Of a DNA stretch of 41,371 nt, positions 40,475 through 41,371 are shown one piece after another. A model generated the notes under the pieces. It ran no database searches and had not been told where the DNA came from. It was given only the letters and a program-made list of their open reading frames with translations. The DNA is from Lentisphaeria bacterium UBA7640. GTDB taxonomy: Bacteria > Verrucomicrobiota > Lentisphaeria > Victivallales > Victivallaceae. Within the stretch, counting starts at the first letter, position 1. Every line of letters begins with the position of its first letter. The stretch spans positions 1 to 41,371 of the forward strand of contig DLIO01000062.1 of NCBI GenBank assembly GCA_002483765.1. The letters run 5' to 3'. The position numbers and the translations under genes were made by a program.

Positions 40475-41371
40475 AGCAATTTCATCAAAAGCGGAATTGT
40501 GACGATTGAAAGTGTGGTCGTAAAGATAATTGACTGACCAGCGAATTCGGTCGAACCACCGTATTGCGTTGTTATCATTGCAGAAGTAACTGATACTGGC
40601 ATTAATGAGACTACAAATGTAGTCACATATACTTCGTATGGTAAAGGAATCATCTTTAAAATCCAAATTGTAATTAATGGTAATACTACAAGCCTAACTA
40701 ATGCCATCGTCAATGCGTCACGAATATTACTGAAAATATTATGAGCAGAAAAATAGATTGCCCCGCCAATTAATACCAGCATAAGTGGAACCGATGAATC
40801 GCCTAATTTTTTTACGGTGGCATCCACCACTACGGGCAATTCCAGCCCGGTAAAACAAAACACTAAAGCCAAGACCACCGCAGCTTGATTGACACCAAAA
40901 ATATTTTTGAGCGCGCGCTTCATATCATTGCCAGCCAATAAAGCCACGCCAATAGTCCAGAAGCCAACTGTAAATCCAATATTCATAATGAACAAGGTTG
41001 GCAAATAAGTTTCACCCCAGACGTTTTGTAATACAATCAGAGGCAGAAAAAGATAGTTATTGATAGCACAAAAATGATGGAACGTGACGATTTTTTTACG
41101 ATCTTTGGTTGCTAATAGCTTGATTAGCGGCCAGCCAACAATTGCGCCTCCAGCCATCATCACAAAGCCTGTTAACGGCACGATCCAAAGTTGCTGCAAA
41201 TCTGCAGGGTTAAACTTAGTATAGATAGCGTGAAAAACCATCATAGGAAAAAAAACATCAAGCATCAATCTACTCATCTTATTGAGGAGTTCAGGTGTGA
41301 AAATTTTAATCCGGCAGCACCAGGCTCCGATGCCAAACATCAAAAATGTTTCACAGGCATCCCATAACTTT
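40471..41371 (-). CDS. AEC-family auxin-efflux-carrier-type permease, 5' end outside window
   Basis: Partial gene: the frame runs open from the right edge (KLWDACETFLMFGIGAWCC...) to the stop at 40471, so at least 300 codons are present and the start lies beyond the window; the first ATG in view (41340) falls within the first membrane segment. It has about nine to ten hydrophobic segments, the early helix with FFPMMVFHAIYTKFNP typical of Mem_trans (AEC) proteins, and the paired C-terminal region MPVSVTSAMITTQYGGSTEFA. AEC members export or exchange organic acids such as malate; the substrate here is unknown. It converges on the GH78-like gene with 4 bp overlap. Confidence 0.85.
   Translation of the reverse strand, partial: KLWDACETFLMFGIGAWCCRIKIFTPELLNKMSRLMLDVFFPMMVFHAIYTKFNPADLQQLWIVPLTGFVMMAGGAIVGWPLIKLLATKDRKKIVTFHHFCAINNYLFLPLIVLQNVWGETYLPTLFIMNIGFTVGFWTIGVALLAGNDMKRALKNIFGVNQAAVVLALVFCFTGLELPVVVDATVKKLGDSSVPLMLVLIGGAIYFSAHNIFSNIRDALTMALVRLVVLPLITIWILKMIPLPYEVYVTTFVVSLMPVSVTSAMITTQYGGSTEFAGQSIIFTTTLSIVTIPLLMKLL

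Overview
The window looks like a chromosomal segment of an anaerobic, carbohydrate-degrading bacterium of the PVC group, most likely Lentisphaerota (Victivallis or Oligosphaera-like). This is inferred from H-X9-DG pseudopilin-type proteins placed between a LacI regulator and secreted glycosidase-like proteins, an Hanks-type kinase with an N-terminal zinc ribbon, a full Rnf complex, and moderately AT-rich DNA with Shine-Dalgarno sites. No rRNA or phylogenetic marker was available, so the assignment is tentative.

Layout. (1) 0.1-4.4 kb, + strand: a FabK/nitronate-monooxygenase-like flavoprotein runs by stop/start overlaps into mreC, mreD and the PBP2 gene mrdA. (2) 4.6-9.95 kb, + strand: rnfABCDGE, a membrane ferredoxin:NAD oxidoreductase coupled to ion transport. 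(3) 10.4-11.4 kb: two tandem paralogous small alanine/lysine-rich lipoproteins, each with its own conserved leader and a terminator. (4) 11.3-12.1 kb: a decayed region with the C-terminal remnant of an IS1634/IS4-type transposase. (5) 12.1-17.6 kb: rhaA (+), then a Ser/Thr kinase and a class II aldolase-SDR fusion (-). (6) 17.7-20.0 kb (-): UDP-sugar dehydrogenase, two orphan Flp-type pilins, panD. (7) 20.1-24.3 kb (-): a compact argD-argF-sdaA-araC operon. (8) 24.6-26.9 kb: an aldehyde dehydrogenase (-) and a secreted repeat-rich protein (+). (9) 27.0-33.6 kb (-): a carbohydrate locus of LacI regulator, two H-X9-DG proteins, a 921-aa secreted glycosidase-like protein and a secreted sugar-binding-like protein. 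(10) 34.0-34.1 kb: tRNA-Leu(TAG). (11) 34.2-37.5 kb (+): SGNH hydrolase overlapping tdh-kbl (threonine to glycine plus acetyl-CoA). (12) 37.7-40.5 kb (+): a cytoplasmic GH78-like protein. (13) An AEC-family permease (-) cut by the right edge.

How it fits together. Sugar genes (rhaA, aldolase-SDR, GH78-like, secreted glycosidase-like, SGNH esterase) and amino-acid genes (argDF, sdaA, tdh-kbl) suggest fermentative growth on polysaccharide and amino acids, with Rnf handling reduced ferredoxin.

The most striking unexplained signal is a family of five near-identical palindromes (core GCGCGCATAATGCGCGC flanked by AATT) that each lie directly 3' of a stop codon and never inside a gene. Two of the copies carry extra, locus-specific outer arms, and one has its loop replaced. 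Other points worth following are the duplicated lipoprotein leaders with a conserved inverted repeat, the pseudopilin-glycosidase locus, and the GH78-like protein with a degenerate active-site motif.
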